A DNA stretch of 64,000 nucleotides. Origin: CAVQYV01 sp963718295 [NCBI: uncultured Methylomirabilota bacterium] (lineage in GTDB: Bacteria; Methylomirabilota; Methylomirabilia; CAVQYV01). The DNA lies in NCBI GenBank assembly GCA_963718295.1, contig CAVQYV010000006.1, positions 124,001-188,000 on the forward strand, given 5' to 3'. Position numbers and translations under genes: made by a program. The notes below the pieces were generated by a model. The model was not told where the DNA came from and made no database searches. It saw only the letters and a list, made by a program, of their open reading frames with translations. Of this stretch, positions 9,341 to 19,886 are shown piece after piece. Numbering within the stretch: the stretch's first letter is position 1; the number at the start of each line of letters is the position of its first letter.

Positions 9341-10146
9341 ATGGCTATGAAGCTAAGAGTCCAATATGCCCCCCAGGAAGGTTATAGGCCCCTCATCCGC
9401 CGAGGGAAGACCGGAATGGAGCACCTGGAGTTTGGGATCTTACAGATGGCCCCTTTTCAAGATTTTCGGGGGAGGACGGGCGAGGATGAGATCCTGCTGG
9501 TCATCCTGGGAGGCATGATCCACCTGGAGGCCAAGGGACAGAGATGGGAGTTCCTGGGCCGGCGCAAGCACGTCTTTGAGGGAAAGGCCACCTCCGCCTA
9601 TCTGCCACGGGGTGCCTCCTTCAAGCTCACCTCCATCGGGGACAGCCAGATCGCCTTCTGCAAGGCCAGGAGCAGGGAGGATGGAGAGGCCTATGTCATC
9701 TCTGCGGATGAGGTGAAGGTGAGCCAGCGTGGAGAGCCCGGATTTGAGAGGGAGATCCACGATATCCTTCCCCCAGAGCGGCCTGCGACCCGCCTCATTG
9801 TGGGAGAGACCTTCAATGCCCCGGGCCAATGGTCCAGCTCCCGCCCCACAAGCACGACCAGCAGCGTCCCCCGGTCGAGTCCCGGATGGAGGAGGTCTAT
9901 CTCTATAGGCTCGATCCTCCCCAAGGCTTCGGATTACAGAGGATCTACAGCCCGGAGAGCGGCCGGGACGAAGCCGTGGTTGTCAAGGATAACCTGGTGG
10001 TGGGCCTCCCGGCCGGCTATCATCCCGTTGCCGCCGCACCAGGCTACCGCCTCTATTATCTCTGGCTTTTGGCCGGAGAATCCCGCCAACTCATTCCCTA
10101 TGATGACCCGGATCATGCCTGGGTGAAGCAGGGAGGAGGGAAATAA
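9341..10146 (+). CDS. iolB: 5-deoxy-glucuronate isomerase (IolB/KduI-like cupin), with one frameshift
   Basis: IolB isomerises 5-deoxy-D-glucuronate during myo-inositol breakdown. The start ATG at 9341 follows AAGGAGG by six bases. The first frame gives the N-terminal cupin half up to GETFNAPGQWSS. A missing base near 9839-9840 then moves the signature PPHKHDQ, MEEVYLYRLDPPQGFGLQR, GYHPVAAAPGYRLYYL and DDPDHAWV into the -1 frame, ending at 10146. The histidine metal ligands lie in this second part. Rejoined length is about 268 residues, normal for IolB. No other inositol genes are nearby, so the physiological substrate is unsure. Confidence 0.82.
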
Positions 10147-10217
10147 GAGCCCCGCCCGCCCCCGCCGATGATCGGGCAGGTCTCCCACTTGAGCCGGGAG
10201 AGGCCCAGGCGGCGGGC

Positions 10218-10868
10218 CTGAAGGCGGATTTTCACCTGCACAGCCGCGAAGACCCCTTCGATCCCATTCCCCACAGTGCCAAAAGGCTGATCGACCGCGC
10301 TAGCCGGAAAGGCTTCGAGGTCCTCTCCCTCACCAATCACGAGAGCATCACCTACTCGGAGGAGCTCCGGGATTTCGCACGGGCGCGGGGAATCCTGCTG
10401 ATCCCGGGAATGGAGGCCTCCATCGAAGGCCGGCATGTCCTGGTCATCGACCCCAAAGAGCCTGCCGATAACATCCGCACCTTCTCCGACCTCAAGCGTT
10501 GCAAGGAGAAGGGGAGCCTGATCATCGCGCCCCACCCCTTCTTTCCCTCCTCCCGCTCTTTACAGTCGGATCTCGATCGCCATATCGAGCTCTTCGATGC
10601 CATCGAGCTTTCCCATTTCTACAACCGCAAGATCGATTTCAATCCCCCAGCCATCCAGAAGGCAAAAGAATACGGCCTTCCCCTGGTGGGCACCTCGGAT
10701 ACCCATCTGCTGTGGCAATTGGGGACCACCTATTCGCTGGTCTACGCCGAAAAGGACGCAGAATCCGTAATCACAGCGATCAGAGGGGGGAAGCTTTCCG
10801 TAGTAACCCGCCCCCTCCATTCGGTGGAATCCCTCTGGGTCTATCTTCGGTTATGGCTGGCTGGGTGA
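10218..10868 (+). CDS. PHP-domain phosphoesterase (start uncertain)
   Basis: About 216 residues with PHP metal-site motifs: DFHLHSREDPFD at the N-terminus, LTNHESITY, IPGMEAS, IIAPHPFF and a terminal GTSDTHLLWQLG. PHP proteins are metal-dependent phosphoesterases, as in histidinol phosphatase and polymerase-associated PHP domains. No ATG, GTG or TTG lies in frame between the preceding stop near 10,099 and the motif. The start given is a CTG at 10218; an indel near the start or a rare start codon are alternatives. It follows iolB directly. Confidence 0.72.
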   Translation: MKADFHLHSREDPFDPIPHSAKRLIDRASRKGFEVLSLTNHESITYSEELRDFARARGILLIPGMEASIEGRHVLVIDPKEPADNIRTFSDLKRCKEKGSLIIAPHPFFPSSRSLQSDLDRHIELFDAIELSHFYNRKIDFNPPAIQKAKEYGLPLVGTSDTHLLWQLGTTYSLVYAEKDAESVITAIRGGKLSVVTRPLHSVESLWVYLRLWLAG

Positions 10869-10932
10869 AACCCACTCCGCACGGGCAACCTTCCTTGTCC
10901 ACCCACCATAACCCACCTCCCAAGGGACCTCT

Positions 10933-11694
10933 GTGACTGAACAATCCTTTTTCGATAGCCTCCTGGTTGCCTGGTTCTGCTTGGCGGCGGCGATCTTTCC
11001 CCTATTATTCCTGATCCCCGCGCCCTACGGACGCCATGCCCGTAGCGGCTGGGGCCCCACCATCGAGGACCGTCTGGGCTGGTTGATCATGGAGTCACCG
11101 GCCGTCTTCGTCATCGCCGCATGTTTTGTTTTAGGCGAGCACAGGGGCACGGTCGCTGCCATCGCCTTCTTGGCCATGTGGGAGGCCCATTACCTCCACC
11201 GAGACTTCATCTACCCCTTGGGATTGGAGAGGAGGGGAAAGCGGATGCCGGTATTCGTCGTGGGCGCCGGGTTCCTATTCAATGTGGGGAATGGTTACCT
11301 CAATGGGCGTTACCTATTCACTCTCTCCGGCGGTTACCCAGCCGAATGGCTATGGGGCTGGCGGTTTCTCGCCGGCCTGGGTCTCTTTGTTGCCGGGTAC
11401 CTGATGAATCGTCAGGCCGACCATACGCTCCTCAATCTTCGCAGGTCGAGTAAATCCGGGTACCAGATCCCGCAGGGCGGGCTATATCGGTGGATTTCCT
11501 GTCCCAACTATCTGGGCGAGATCATCGAGTGGAGTGGCTGGGCCCTGGCGACCTGGTCGCTGCCGGGCCTGGCCTTCGCCGTCTGGACTGCGGCTAACCT
11601 CGTGCCTCGGGCGTGGGTGCATCATGCCTGGTATCGCACGCACTTCCCTGACTATCCTCCCAAGCGCAAGGCCCTGATACCCGGTCTCTGGTAG
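10933..11694 (+). CDS. Steroid 5-alpha-reductase-like (DUF1295/PEMT fold) membrane protein
   Basis: 253 residues, starting at GTG with AAGGGA upstream. Several hydrophobic helices are evident. The C-terminus carries the 3-oxo-5-alpha-steroid 4-dehydrogenase signature: IPQGGLYRWISCPNYLGEII, WTAANLVPRAWVHHAWY and a terminal KRKALIPGLW. The eukaryotic family reduces enone double bonds with NADPH; the bacterial substrate is unknown. It is the last gene of the plus-strand run before the cyclase island. Confidence 0.85.
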   Translation: MTEQSFFDSLLVAWFCLAAAIFPLLFLIPAPYGRHARSGWGPTIEDRLGWLIMESPAVFVIAACFVLGEHRGTVAAIAFLAMWEAHYLHRDFIYPLGLERRGKRMPVFVVGAGFLFNVGNGYLNGRYLFTLSGGYPAEWLWGWRFLAGLGLFVAGYLMNRQADHTLLNLRRSSKSGYQIPQGGLYRWISCPNYLGEIIEWSGWALATWSLPGLAFAVWTAANLVPRAWVHHAWYRTHFPDYPPKRKALIPGLW

Positions 11695-11701
11695 TCGAAA
11701 G

Positions 11702-11718
11702 CAGCCCCATCGGGGCTG
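11702..11718 (+). terminator. Hairpin after the 5-alpha-reductase-like gene
   Basis: Perfect seven-base-pair stem CAGCCCC/GGGGCTG around an ATC loop, eight bases after the stop codon. There is no following T run, so it may be rho-assisted or an mRNA-protecting stem. Confidence 0.4.
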
Positions 11719-11755
11719 TCGGATGGGAATGTAAAGTTAATCTATCAAAAAGGAA

Positions 11756-11784
11756 TTGACAATGAGGATTCCGAGGAGTACATA
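11756..11784 (+). promoter_or_regulatory. Putative sigma70 promoter for cyclase A
   Basis: Perfect -35 TTGACA (11756-11761), a 17-base spacer and -10 TACATA (11779-11784). It would give a leader of about 235 bases before the cyclase A start. Confidence 0.45.
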
Positions 11785-11890
11785 GCAATCAGTGTAGGAG
11801 TGAACCAAAGGTAGATGGGAGGAATATCCATCCTCTTGCATTAAGCCCCAGGATAAAGGGGTAAAGCAGTGAATAATGAGACTAAGAAAA

Positions 11891-11957
11891 AGTCCTGTGC
11901 AGGTGCGTCAGGACTGCGGAAGCCCTCGGGGAAGGTTTGTGCCCAGAGGGCCTTTTT
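11891..11957 (+). terminator. Attenuator-like stem pair in the cyclase A leader
   Basis: Two successive stems: AGTCCT (11891-11896) with AGGACT (11910-11915), then GCCCTC (11922-11927) with GAGGGC (11946-11951). The second is followed by CTTTTTG, the form of an intrinsic terminator. It lies about 70 bases before the cyclase A start, so it could act as an attenuator. It matches no riboswitch class that I recognise. Confidence 0.4.
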
Positions 11958-12027
11958 GTTCATAAGACCTGATCGCGGCCGTTTACTCTGACGGAAAAAC
12001 GGAAACCTCAACCGACTGGAGTAAAAA

Positions 12028-15000
12028 ATGAAGTGCCCATCCTGCCAATTTGAGAATCCCGAAGGGGCGAAGTTCTGCAGCGAGTGCGGAAGCAAATTGC
12101 AGCTGTCCTGCCCCAAGTGTGGAAATGTGAATCCACCCAGCAGTAAGTTTTGCAATGAGTGTGGACACCAACTGGGGGATCGGAAAGAGGCTCGTGCCAT
12201 AGACTTCTCCCCACCCCACTCCTACACCCCCAAGCACCTGATCGACAAGATCCTCACCTCCCGCTCCGCCCTGGAAGGGGAGCGCAAGCTCGTCACCGTC
12301 CTTTTCGCCGACGTGGCCAACTATACCGCCCTCTCCGAGAAATTGGACCCGGAAGAGGTCCACCAGATCCTGGACGGCTGCTTCCAGATCCTGATGGATG
12401 AGATCCACCGATACGAGGGCACCATCAACCAGTTCACCGGCGATGGGGTGATGGCCCTCTTCGGCGCCCCGCTGGCCCACGAGGACCATGCTCAGCGGGC
12501 CTGCCATGCGGCCCTGGCCATCCAGAAAGCCTTGGTGGAATACCGGGAGCGGTCGAACGAGAGTCCGGCATCGACTTCCAGCTCCGCATCGGCCTCAACT
12601 CCGGGCCGGTGGTGGTGGGCAAGATCGGCGATGACCTTCGCATGGACTACACCGCCATCGGGGACACCACCAACCTCGCCGCCCGCCTGCAGGCCTAGCC
12701 CAGCCCGGCACTATCTTGGCCTCCTCCCACACCTATCGCCTGGTCCAGGACTTCTTCCAGTTTCAATCCTTAGGTCCGAGCTCCGTCAAGGGCAAGGAGG
12801 AGCCCCAGGAAGCGTATCAGCTTTCGGGCCCACCCAAGTGGAGACGCGGATCGCCGCTTCGGTCTCCCGGGGCCTCACCCGGTTCATTGGCCGGGAGAAG
12901 GAGATCCAGACCCTCTCGACGCCTACTCCAAGGTCCAATCCGGCTCGGGCCAGGTGGTGGGCATCGTGGGCGAGGCGGGGGTGGGCAAATCGAGGCTCCT
13001 CCTCGAATTCCGACAGCAACTCTCGGAAGATCCCCTCTACCTGGAGGGCCGCTGCCTCACCTACGGCGGCTCCATGACCTATCTGCCGATGCTGGACATC
13101 CTGCGATCTTATTTCGAGATCCAGGAGGGGGACCGGGAGGCCCTGATCAAACGCAAGCTTTCGCAGAAGATTACTTCGGTGGATTCGACCCTGCAGACTG
13201 TTCTTCCCCCTTTCCACGAATTCCTCTCCCTGAAGGCGGAAGATCAGGTTTTCCTCCAGCTGGAGCCCCGCCAGAAGCGGGAGCGGACCTTCGAGGCCCT
13301 GAGGGATCTCTTCCTCCGGGAAAGCCAGGACCGGCCAGTCATCTTGGTCATCGAGGATCTCCACTGGATCGACAAGACCTCCGAGGAGTTCCTGGGCTAT
13401 CTCATCGACTGGCTAGCCAATGCCAAGATCTTGCTCCTTCTCCTGTACCGGCCGGAGTACCGCCATCCCTGGGGGAGCAAGTCCTACTACAGCAAGATCG
13501 GCCTGGATCAGCTCAGCCTTCCCTCCTCCGCCGAGTTGGTTGCTGCCCTGCTCGAAGGAGGGGAGGTGGCTCCGGAACTGAAAGAGCTCATCCTCACCCG
13601 GGCCGCCGGCAATCCCCTCTTCATGGAGGAGTTCACCAGCACCCTCTTAGAGAACGGGACCATCCGGAAAGAAGATAACACCTATACCCTCACTCGACCT
13701 GCCTCCGAGATCCAGGTCCCCGACACCATCCAGGGCATCATCTCCGCCCGCATGGACCGGCTGGAGGAGAACCTCAAGCGGACCATGCAGGTGGCCTCCG
13801 TGATCGGCCGCGACTTCGCCTTCCGCATCCTCCAGGTCATCACCGGCATGCGGGAGGAGCTCAAATCCCACCTCCTCAACCTCCAAGGCTTGGAGTTCAT
13901 CTACGAGAAACGGCTCTTCCCGGAGTTGGAGTACATCTTCAAGCATGCCCTCACCCAGGAGGTGGCTTATGGCAGCCTGCTCCTCCAACGACGCAAGGAG
14001 GTCCACGAAAGGATCGGCCAGGCCATCGAGCAGCTCTATGCGGAGCGGTTGGAGGAGTTCTACGAGGTGTTGGCGTATCACTACTCCCGCACCGACAATC
14101 TCCCCAGGGCCTGTCACTACCTGAAGCTCTCGGGCGAAAAGTCGATGAAAAACTTCGCCACCCATGAGGCCTTCGGCTTCTACCAGCAAGCGATCGAGCT
14201 GCTCCGAAGGCAGAAGGATACGGAGGAGAACCGCAAGAAAAGGCTGGAGATCCTGCTGCTCATGATGTATCCCATGCGGCTCCTGGGTTACCCGGAGGGA
14301 TCCCTTGGTCTTCTCCAGGAAGGGGAGCGGCTCTCGCAGGAGATGGAAGATCAAAAGAGCCTGGCGATATTCCATAGTCGGATGGGCACATATTTCACCA
14401 TCAGAGAAGGCGACCCCCTCCTGGGGGTCGAATATGGCGAGAGGTGCTGGCAGGAGGCCCAGAACACAAAGGACCTCGAATTGACCGCCAGAGCAGGACA
14501 GGATCTTTGTAGTTCCTACGATTTCTTAGGGAAGCATGCAAAGATCGTCGACCTCGCCCCTCAGGTCCTGGCGTTGCTCGAAGAGGCGGGAAAGGAACGT
14601 GAGGTGTTTGGCGGAGGAGTGAACGTATACTCGGTTACACTCCATTATTATGGATACAGCCTTTGGTGTTTGGGGGATCTCCAGGCTGGGAGAGCCATGC
14701 TAGACCAGGCCCTCTCTTTCGCCCGGGAGATGAACGACATGGCGAGCCTGGGGCTGATAGAGCTCCACTACGGCTTTCAACTCGCGATTAAAGGAGATGG
14801 AAAAAGCGCCGCCGAGCACCTTCAAAATGCCATCCGATCCATCGAGGAAGTGAAGTTTCTTATAGCGCTGGGGCTGGCCTGGACGGCCTTGGGCGAGGCC
14901 TATCGCCTGATGGGGGAGATCGAGACCGCCAAGCAGTACATGGAAAAGGGCCTGAAGGCCCACCGGGATTGGGGATTCCCCGTTCTTCTATCCTACCCTT

Positions 15001-15404
15001 TTTTGTGTTTGGGGCTGCTTTACTTTGATTTGGGTGACCTCGAGGCCGCTCGTGAGCATCTCGAGCAAGCCCTGCGGTTCTCTCAGCAGCAATATGAAGG
15101 GGGTATGGAAGCCATCTCCAGAATGTGGCTCGGCCGGACCTTAGCCAAGGCGTACCCTTCCCAGACCCAGGGAGCGGAGGGGCATATCCGGCAGGGAATC
15201 CAGATGGCGGAAGAGCTGAAGTTAAAGATATACGCTTGCTATGGGTATCACTTCTTGGGAGAGCTCTGCGCCGCCCGAGGCGAGAGAGAAAAGGCCCTGG
15301 AGACCCTGAAAAAAGCGATCGGCATGTACCAGGAGATGGGCATGGACTACTGGCTGACTCAGGCGCAGGCGGCCCTGCGAAAGCTGGGAGAAAAGGAGGC
15401 ATGA
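12028..15404 (+). pseudogene. Cyclase A: zinc-ribbon/class III nucleotide cyclase/STAND ATPase/TPR protein, four frameshifts
   Basis: Full architecture across frames: a double zinc ribbon (CPSC, FCSECG, CPKCG, FCNECG); a class III cyclase domain with FADVANYT and [11 protein letters not shown] holding the two metal Asp residues; an AAA/STAND ATPase with GIVGEAGVGKS and a DLHWIDKTS Walker-B region; and a C-terminal TPR array. The reading frame breaks four times by one missing base each, near 12560-12564, 12690-12694, 12826-12832 and 12911-12917. From about 12,920 it is open to 15404, giving 816 residues from the internal ATG at 12954. TGGAGT precedes the ATG at 12028. Paralogue comparison with C and D defines each shift. 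Either a decayed gene or unpolished sequence. Confidence 0.8.
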
Positions 15405-15498
15405 GGAATCCAGCCAGGGTCTCGGATGCTCAGGTGGCAATCGCAGCCCTTAAGTCGTAGTAAACCGTTTCAACGATCGGACGTTAGCCGAATATGAC

Positions 15499-15527
15499 TT
15501 GACATATCGTACGATATACCGTACTGT
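15499..15527 (+). promoter_or_regulatory. yefM-yoeB promoter with palindromic operator
   Basis: -35 TTGACA (15499-15504), 17-base spacer, -10 TACTGT (15522-15527). The spacer is largely filled by a perfect 14-base palindrome ATATCGTACGATAT (15504-15517), and further CGTAC/GTAC half-sites follow across the -10. E. coli YefM-YoeB binds operators with a TGTACA core at its own promoter, so autoregulation is the natural reading. Confidence 0.6.
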
Positions 15528-15561
15528 ACTCCTGCAATCGAAAGGAGGAGGTCACCAGCCA

Positions 15562-15804
15562 ATGACAACATTAAACGCCAGCGAAGCTCGATCGAAACTG
15601 TATCGGCTCATCGATGAGGCCTCTGAATCCCACGAGCCGATTCTCATTACCGGGAAGCGCGTCAATGCCGTACTCATTTCGGAAGAGGATTGGAGAGCGA
15701 TTCAAGAGACGATTTACCTTCTTTCCATCCCTGGGATGAGGGAGTCTATCAGAGAAGGATTGAAAACTCCCATCAGCAAATGCTCAAAGGAAGTCGGCTG
15801 GTGA
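15562..15804 (+). CDS. yefM: Antitoxin of the YefM/Phd family
   Basis: 80 residues starting MTTLNASEARSKLYRLIDEA, the canonical YefM/Phd N-terminal fold, with EPILITGKRVNAVLISEEDW following. The N-terminal half dimerises and binds the operator; the C-terminal tail wraps the toxin. The ATG follows AGGAGG by about ten bases; a longer upstream start would overlap the promoter and is rejected. The stop overlaps the toxin start as GTGA. Confidence 0.92.
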   Translation: MTTLNASEARSKLYRLIDEASESHEPILITGKRVNAVLISEEDWRAIQETIYLLSIPGMRESIREGLKTPISKCSKEVGW

Positions 15805-16073
15805 GCTGGCAGGTGGTTTTCACCAAACAAGCGCAGAAAGACGCTCGCAGGTTGTCCGCAGCTGGTCTTCGTCCCAAAGCCGAAAAGCTGATCGAGATCT
15901 TAAGGACCAATCCATTCCAAAATCCGCCTTCTTACGAAAAGCTATTGGGCGATCTCTCGGGAGCATTCTCCCGGAGGATCAATATCCATCATCGCTTGAT
16001 CTATCAGGTTGTCGAAAAGGAGAGGATTGTCAAGGTTATCAGAATGTGGACCCATTACGAAGAACAGGGCTAA
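15801..16073 (+). CDS. yoeB: Toxin YoeB (RelE-fold mRNA interferase)
   Basis: 90 residues from a GTG coupled to the yefM stop; an ATG at 15780 would add seven residues. The sequence VSWQVVFTKQAQKDARRL, PFQNPPSYEKLLGDLSGAFS, RRINIHHRLIYQV and VIRMWTHYE is diagnostic of YoeB, including the catalytic C-terminal His-Tyr pair. YoeB cleaves mRNA in the ribosomal A site. AAAGGAAG lies just upstream of the GTG. It sits between cyclases A and B; the 270 bases after it hold only a small CCCCT/AGGGG hairpin that I can see. Confidence 0.93.
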   Translation: MSWQVVFTKQAQKDARRLSAAGLRPKAEKLIEILRTNPFQNPPSYEKLLGDLSGAFSRRINIHHRLIYQVVEKERIVKVIRMWTHYEEQG

Positions 16074-16343
16074 GAGGGCGCTGTGTTTCTCAGTCCTCAT
16101 CACGTCCCCCAGGGGAGATCAGTCGTCATCTTGGATGAAATAGCGAAGAGACACAAAAACTTGGATCTTCCGCAAGGGTACTTCGCCCCAGAATCGCCCC
16201 CCCTTCGAGAGGGGAGTTGGCGGGCGAGGAAAGATAAAAGGAAAAGAAATCCCTCACATTGAAGATCCTTAGCAGGTTGCTGCGAGACGCTTCAATCCCC
16301 GAATCCTTCCACCAACCGGATCTTCCCTCTGGGGGGAAAAGAG

Positions 16344-19300
16344 ATGAAATGCCCCAAGTGTCAATCTGAGAACCGCGAAGGAGTGAATTTCTGCGAGGGA
16401 TGCGGTGCCCGGATGGAGCTACAATGTCCATCGTGTGGCGCTCCTATTCCTTCAGGGAAGAAGTTCTGTGGCGAATGTGGTCATAAACTTGCCCAGCTCA
16501 CGTCTGCCACCCCTCTCCCCGACTACTCCATCCCCGGATCCTACACCCCCAAGCACCTGGCCGACCAGATCCTCACCTCCCGCTCCGCGGTAGAAGGGGA
16601 GCGCAAGATCGTCACTGTCCTCTTCGCCGACGTGGCCTCCTACACCTCCCTCTCGGAGAAGCTGGACCCGGAAGAGGTCCATCAGATCCTGGACGGGTGC
16701 TTTCAGATCCTCATGTATGAGATCCATCGCTACGAGGGCACCATCAACCAGTTCACCGGCGATGGGGTGATGGCCCTCTTCGGCGCCCCGCTGGCCCACG
16801 AGGACCATGCCCAGCGAGCCTGCCATGCCGCCCTTGCCATCCAGAAAGCCCTGGCGGACTACGGGGAGAAGTTGAAGAAGCAGTATGGCATCGACTTCCA
16901 GCTCCGCATCGGCCTCAACTCTGGCCCCGTGGTGGTGGGCAAAATCGGCGATGATCTCCGTATGGACTACACCGCCATCGGAGACACCACCAACCTCGCT
17001 TCCCGGATGCAGAGCCTGGCCCAGCCCGGCACCATCCTCCTCTCCCAGGACAGCCACCATCTGGTTGAGGCCTTTTTCCAGTTTCAACCTCTCGGCCAAG
17101 TGGAGATCAAGGGCAAAGAGGAGCCCCAGCAGGCCTACCAGCTCCTCTCGTCCCAGCGAGGTGGCCACCCGCATCGCGGCCGCCACCGCCCGAGGCCTCA
17201 CCCGCTTCGTCGGCCGGGAGAAGGAGATGCAGACCCTCCTCGACGCCTACGCCAAGGTTCTCTCCGGCTCCGGGCAGGTGGTGGGGATCGTGGGTGACGC
17301 CGGGGTGGGCAAATCCCGCTTGCTCCTCGAATTCCGCCAGACCCTCACCGAGCAGCCCCTCTACCTGGAGGGCCGCTGCCTCCACTATGGGGGCTCCATG
17401 GTCTATCTGCCCTTTTTGGATATCCTGAGATCCTACTTGGACATCAAGGAAGGGGACCGGGAGTCCCTCATCAAAGGAAGCTCTCGGAGAAGGTCATCCG
17501 GCCTCGATCCGTCCCTCCAGAGCATGCCTCCTCCCCTCCAGGAGCTCCTCTCCCTCAAGGTGGAAGACCAGGCCTTCCTCCAGCTGGAGCCCCGCCAAAA
17601 GAAGGAGCGGACCTTCGAGGCCCTACGAGACCTCTTCCTCCGGGAGAGCCAGGAACGGCCCCTGATTCTGGTCCTGGAGGACCTGCACTGGATCGACAAG
17701 ACCTCGGAGGAATTCCTGGGCTATCTCATCGACTGGCTGCCCAAGTCCCGCATCCTCCTTCTTTCCTCTACCGTCCCGAGTATACCCACCCCTGGGGGAG
17801 CAAGTCCTACTACAGCAAGATCGGCCTGGATCAGCTCACCTTGAAGAGCAGCGCGGAGTTGGTGCAAGCCCTCCTCGCCGAAGGGGAGGTGGCCTCCGAC
17901 CTGCGTCAGCTCATCCTGGACCGGGCCGCGGGCAATCCCCTCTTCCTGGAGGAGCTGACCCATTCCCTCCTGGAGAACGGGACCATCCGAAAGAAGGACC
18001 ACACCTTCACCCTTACCAGACCTCCCTCCGAGATCCAGGTCCCCGATACCATCCAGGGGATCATCGCCGCCCGCATGGATCGCTTGCAGGAGAACCTGAA
18101 GCGGATCCTGCAGGTCGCCTCGGTGATCGGCAGAGACTTCGCCTTCCGCATCCTCCAGGCCATCAGCGGCATGCAGGAGGAACTGAAATCCCACCTCCGC
18201 AATCTCCAGGGCCTGGAGTTCATCTACGAGAAACGCCTCTTCCCCGAACTGGAGTACATCTTCAAGCACGCCCTGATCCAGGAGGTGGCCTACAACAGCC
18301 TCCTCCTGAAGCGACGTAGAGAGATCCACGAAAGGATCGGCCAGGCCATCGAGGAGATCTATGCTGAGCGCCTCGAGGAGTTCTACGAGATGCTGGCCTA
18401 CCATTTCGAGAGGGCAGGCGTCCCGGAGAAAGCGGTGAAGTACCTCCAACTTGCCGGAGAGAGGGCTACCCGGCTCTCGGCCCATGAGGAGGCAATCGCC
18501 CACCTGAATCGGGGCGTGGAGCTGCTGCAGACCCTCCCCGAGTCGAGGGCCCGGGACGAGCAGGAGCTGGCCTTGCAGCTTGCCCTGAACCCTCCTTTGA
18601 TCGCCACCAGGGGTTGGGGGGCCCCCGAAGTAGATCGTGCCTGCACCCGGGCCCTGGAGCTATGCCGAAAGATGGGCGAACCTCCCCAGATGTTTACCGT
18701 GCTTCAAATGCTTCGGATTTACTATATGACGCGGGCAGAGCACCGGATCGCCCTCGACTTGGCCCAGCAAGCCTTCCATCTCGCTCAGCGCAGCCAATAC
18801 CCTATCGACATTTCGGTGTCCCACCTGGGCATGGGGGTTTCCCTATATGATTTGGGAGAATTGCAGCAGGCTCGGGTCCATTTTGAGCAAGTGATTGCCG
18901 CCTATGATCCCCAAGAACAGCGGACTCTGTTATTCGTCTACGGATGGGATCCAACACTCACCTCCCTATGCTACCTGGCCTGGATTCTATGCTTCCTGGG
19001 TTATCCGGATCAGGCCCGCCAGCACTGCCAGGAGGCGGCGGCGATGGCCCGCGACCTCGAACACCCCTTTTCCCTGACCTTTGCTCTTGCCTTTGGTTGT
19101 CCATGTTATCGATTTTGTCGTGACCCCAGGACTGTGCAGAAACATGCAGAGGAACTCATGCGACTTTGCACCGAGGGAGGGTTCTCATGCCATTATGCTT
19201 GGGCCACTATAGAGCTCGGGTGGGCCCGATCCCAGCAGGGAGAGGTGGAAGAGGGAATTGCCCAGATGCTTCGGGGCCTGGCTGAATGGCGGTCTAAGGG

Positions 19301-19715
19301 CACTGAAAGTGCTGTCTCAACGTTTCTTGCCTTGATAGCGGAAGCATATGGGGTGGCCGGGCAAGTGGGGCGGGGGCTGGGCTTGGTGGAGGAGGCACTG
19401 GCCTTTGTCGAGAAGAGTGAAGAGCGTTTTTCGGAAGCAGAGGCCCATCGGGTCAAAGGGGAACTGCTCCAACTCAGCGGCAGGGTCTCCGAGGCCGAGG
19501 CCTGCTTCCGCCAGGCTATCGAGGTCGCCCGCCATCAGGAGGCGAAATCGTGGGAGTTACGAGCGACCATGAGCCTGAGTCGCTTGCTCCAGAAGGAGGG
19601 GCGATCCGCGGAGGCCCGCCAGCTTCTCTCGGAGATCTACGGCTGGTTCACGGAAGGATTCGATACCCCGGATCTGCAGGATGCCAGGGCTTTGCTCGAA
19701 GAGCTGGGAGAATAG
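16344..19715 (+). pseudogene. Cyclase B: zinc-ribbon/class III nucleotide cyclase/STAND ATPase/TPR protein, frameshifted
   Basis: Same architecture as cyclase A. The first frame covers the double zinc ribbon and the entire cyclase domain ([34 protein letters not shown]) to about 17,150. An extra base near 17151 moves the ATPase (VGIVGDAGVGKS, LEDLHWIDKTS) to the next frame. A missing base near 17474 is compensated by an extra base near 17498. A missing base near 17761-17767 moves the rest into a third frame, open to 19715. The TPR half contains repeated helices such as SEAEACFRQAIEVARHQEAK. The ATG follows GGGGGG. An 80-base stretch of the cyclase domain (16731-16810) is identical to cyclase A (12412-12491). 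Confidence 0.8.
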
Positions 19716-19786
19716 AGGGTTCAAGGGTTTAGGGGCCAATGGTTCGAGTGGAAGGCAAAGCCAGGAAGGATTCCAGGGTCTGAGGC

Positions 19787-19820
19787 ATCGAAGACCGAGG
19801 GGCGAGGAATCGAAGACCGA
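19787..19820. repeat. Short direct repeat upstream of mntA-hepT
   Basis: ATCGAAGACCGA occurs at 19787-19798 and 19809-19820, a 22-base period, in the gap between cyclase B and the toxin-antitoxin pair. It may be a binding site or a recombination scar. Confidence 0.5.
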
Positions 19821-19886
19821 AGGGTCCGGGAATTCGATTGACAAGGATTGACCATTCTGGGATAAGAGAAACCAAAGGAAGTTACC

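Larger units (their letters stand above)
11695..12027. other. Intergenic region between the 5-alpha-reductase-like gene and cyclase A
   Basis: 333 bases with no coding sequence that I can support. It holds a short hairpin after the upstream gene, a candidate promoter at 11756-11784 and a structured leader with a terminator-like stem at 11922-11957, entered separately. Confidence 0.6.

Noticed and set aside
11870-11960. Cyclic-di-GMP (GEMM) riboswitch in the cyclase A leader
   Set aside because: The stems do not carry the GEMM core sequence; kept only as an unclassified structured leader.
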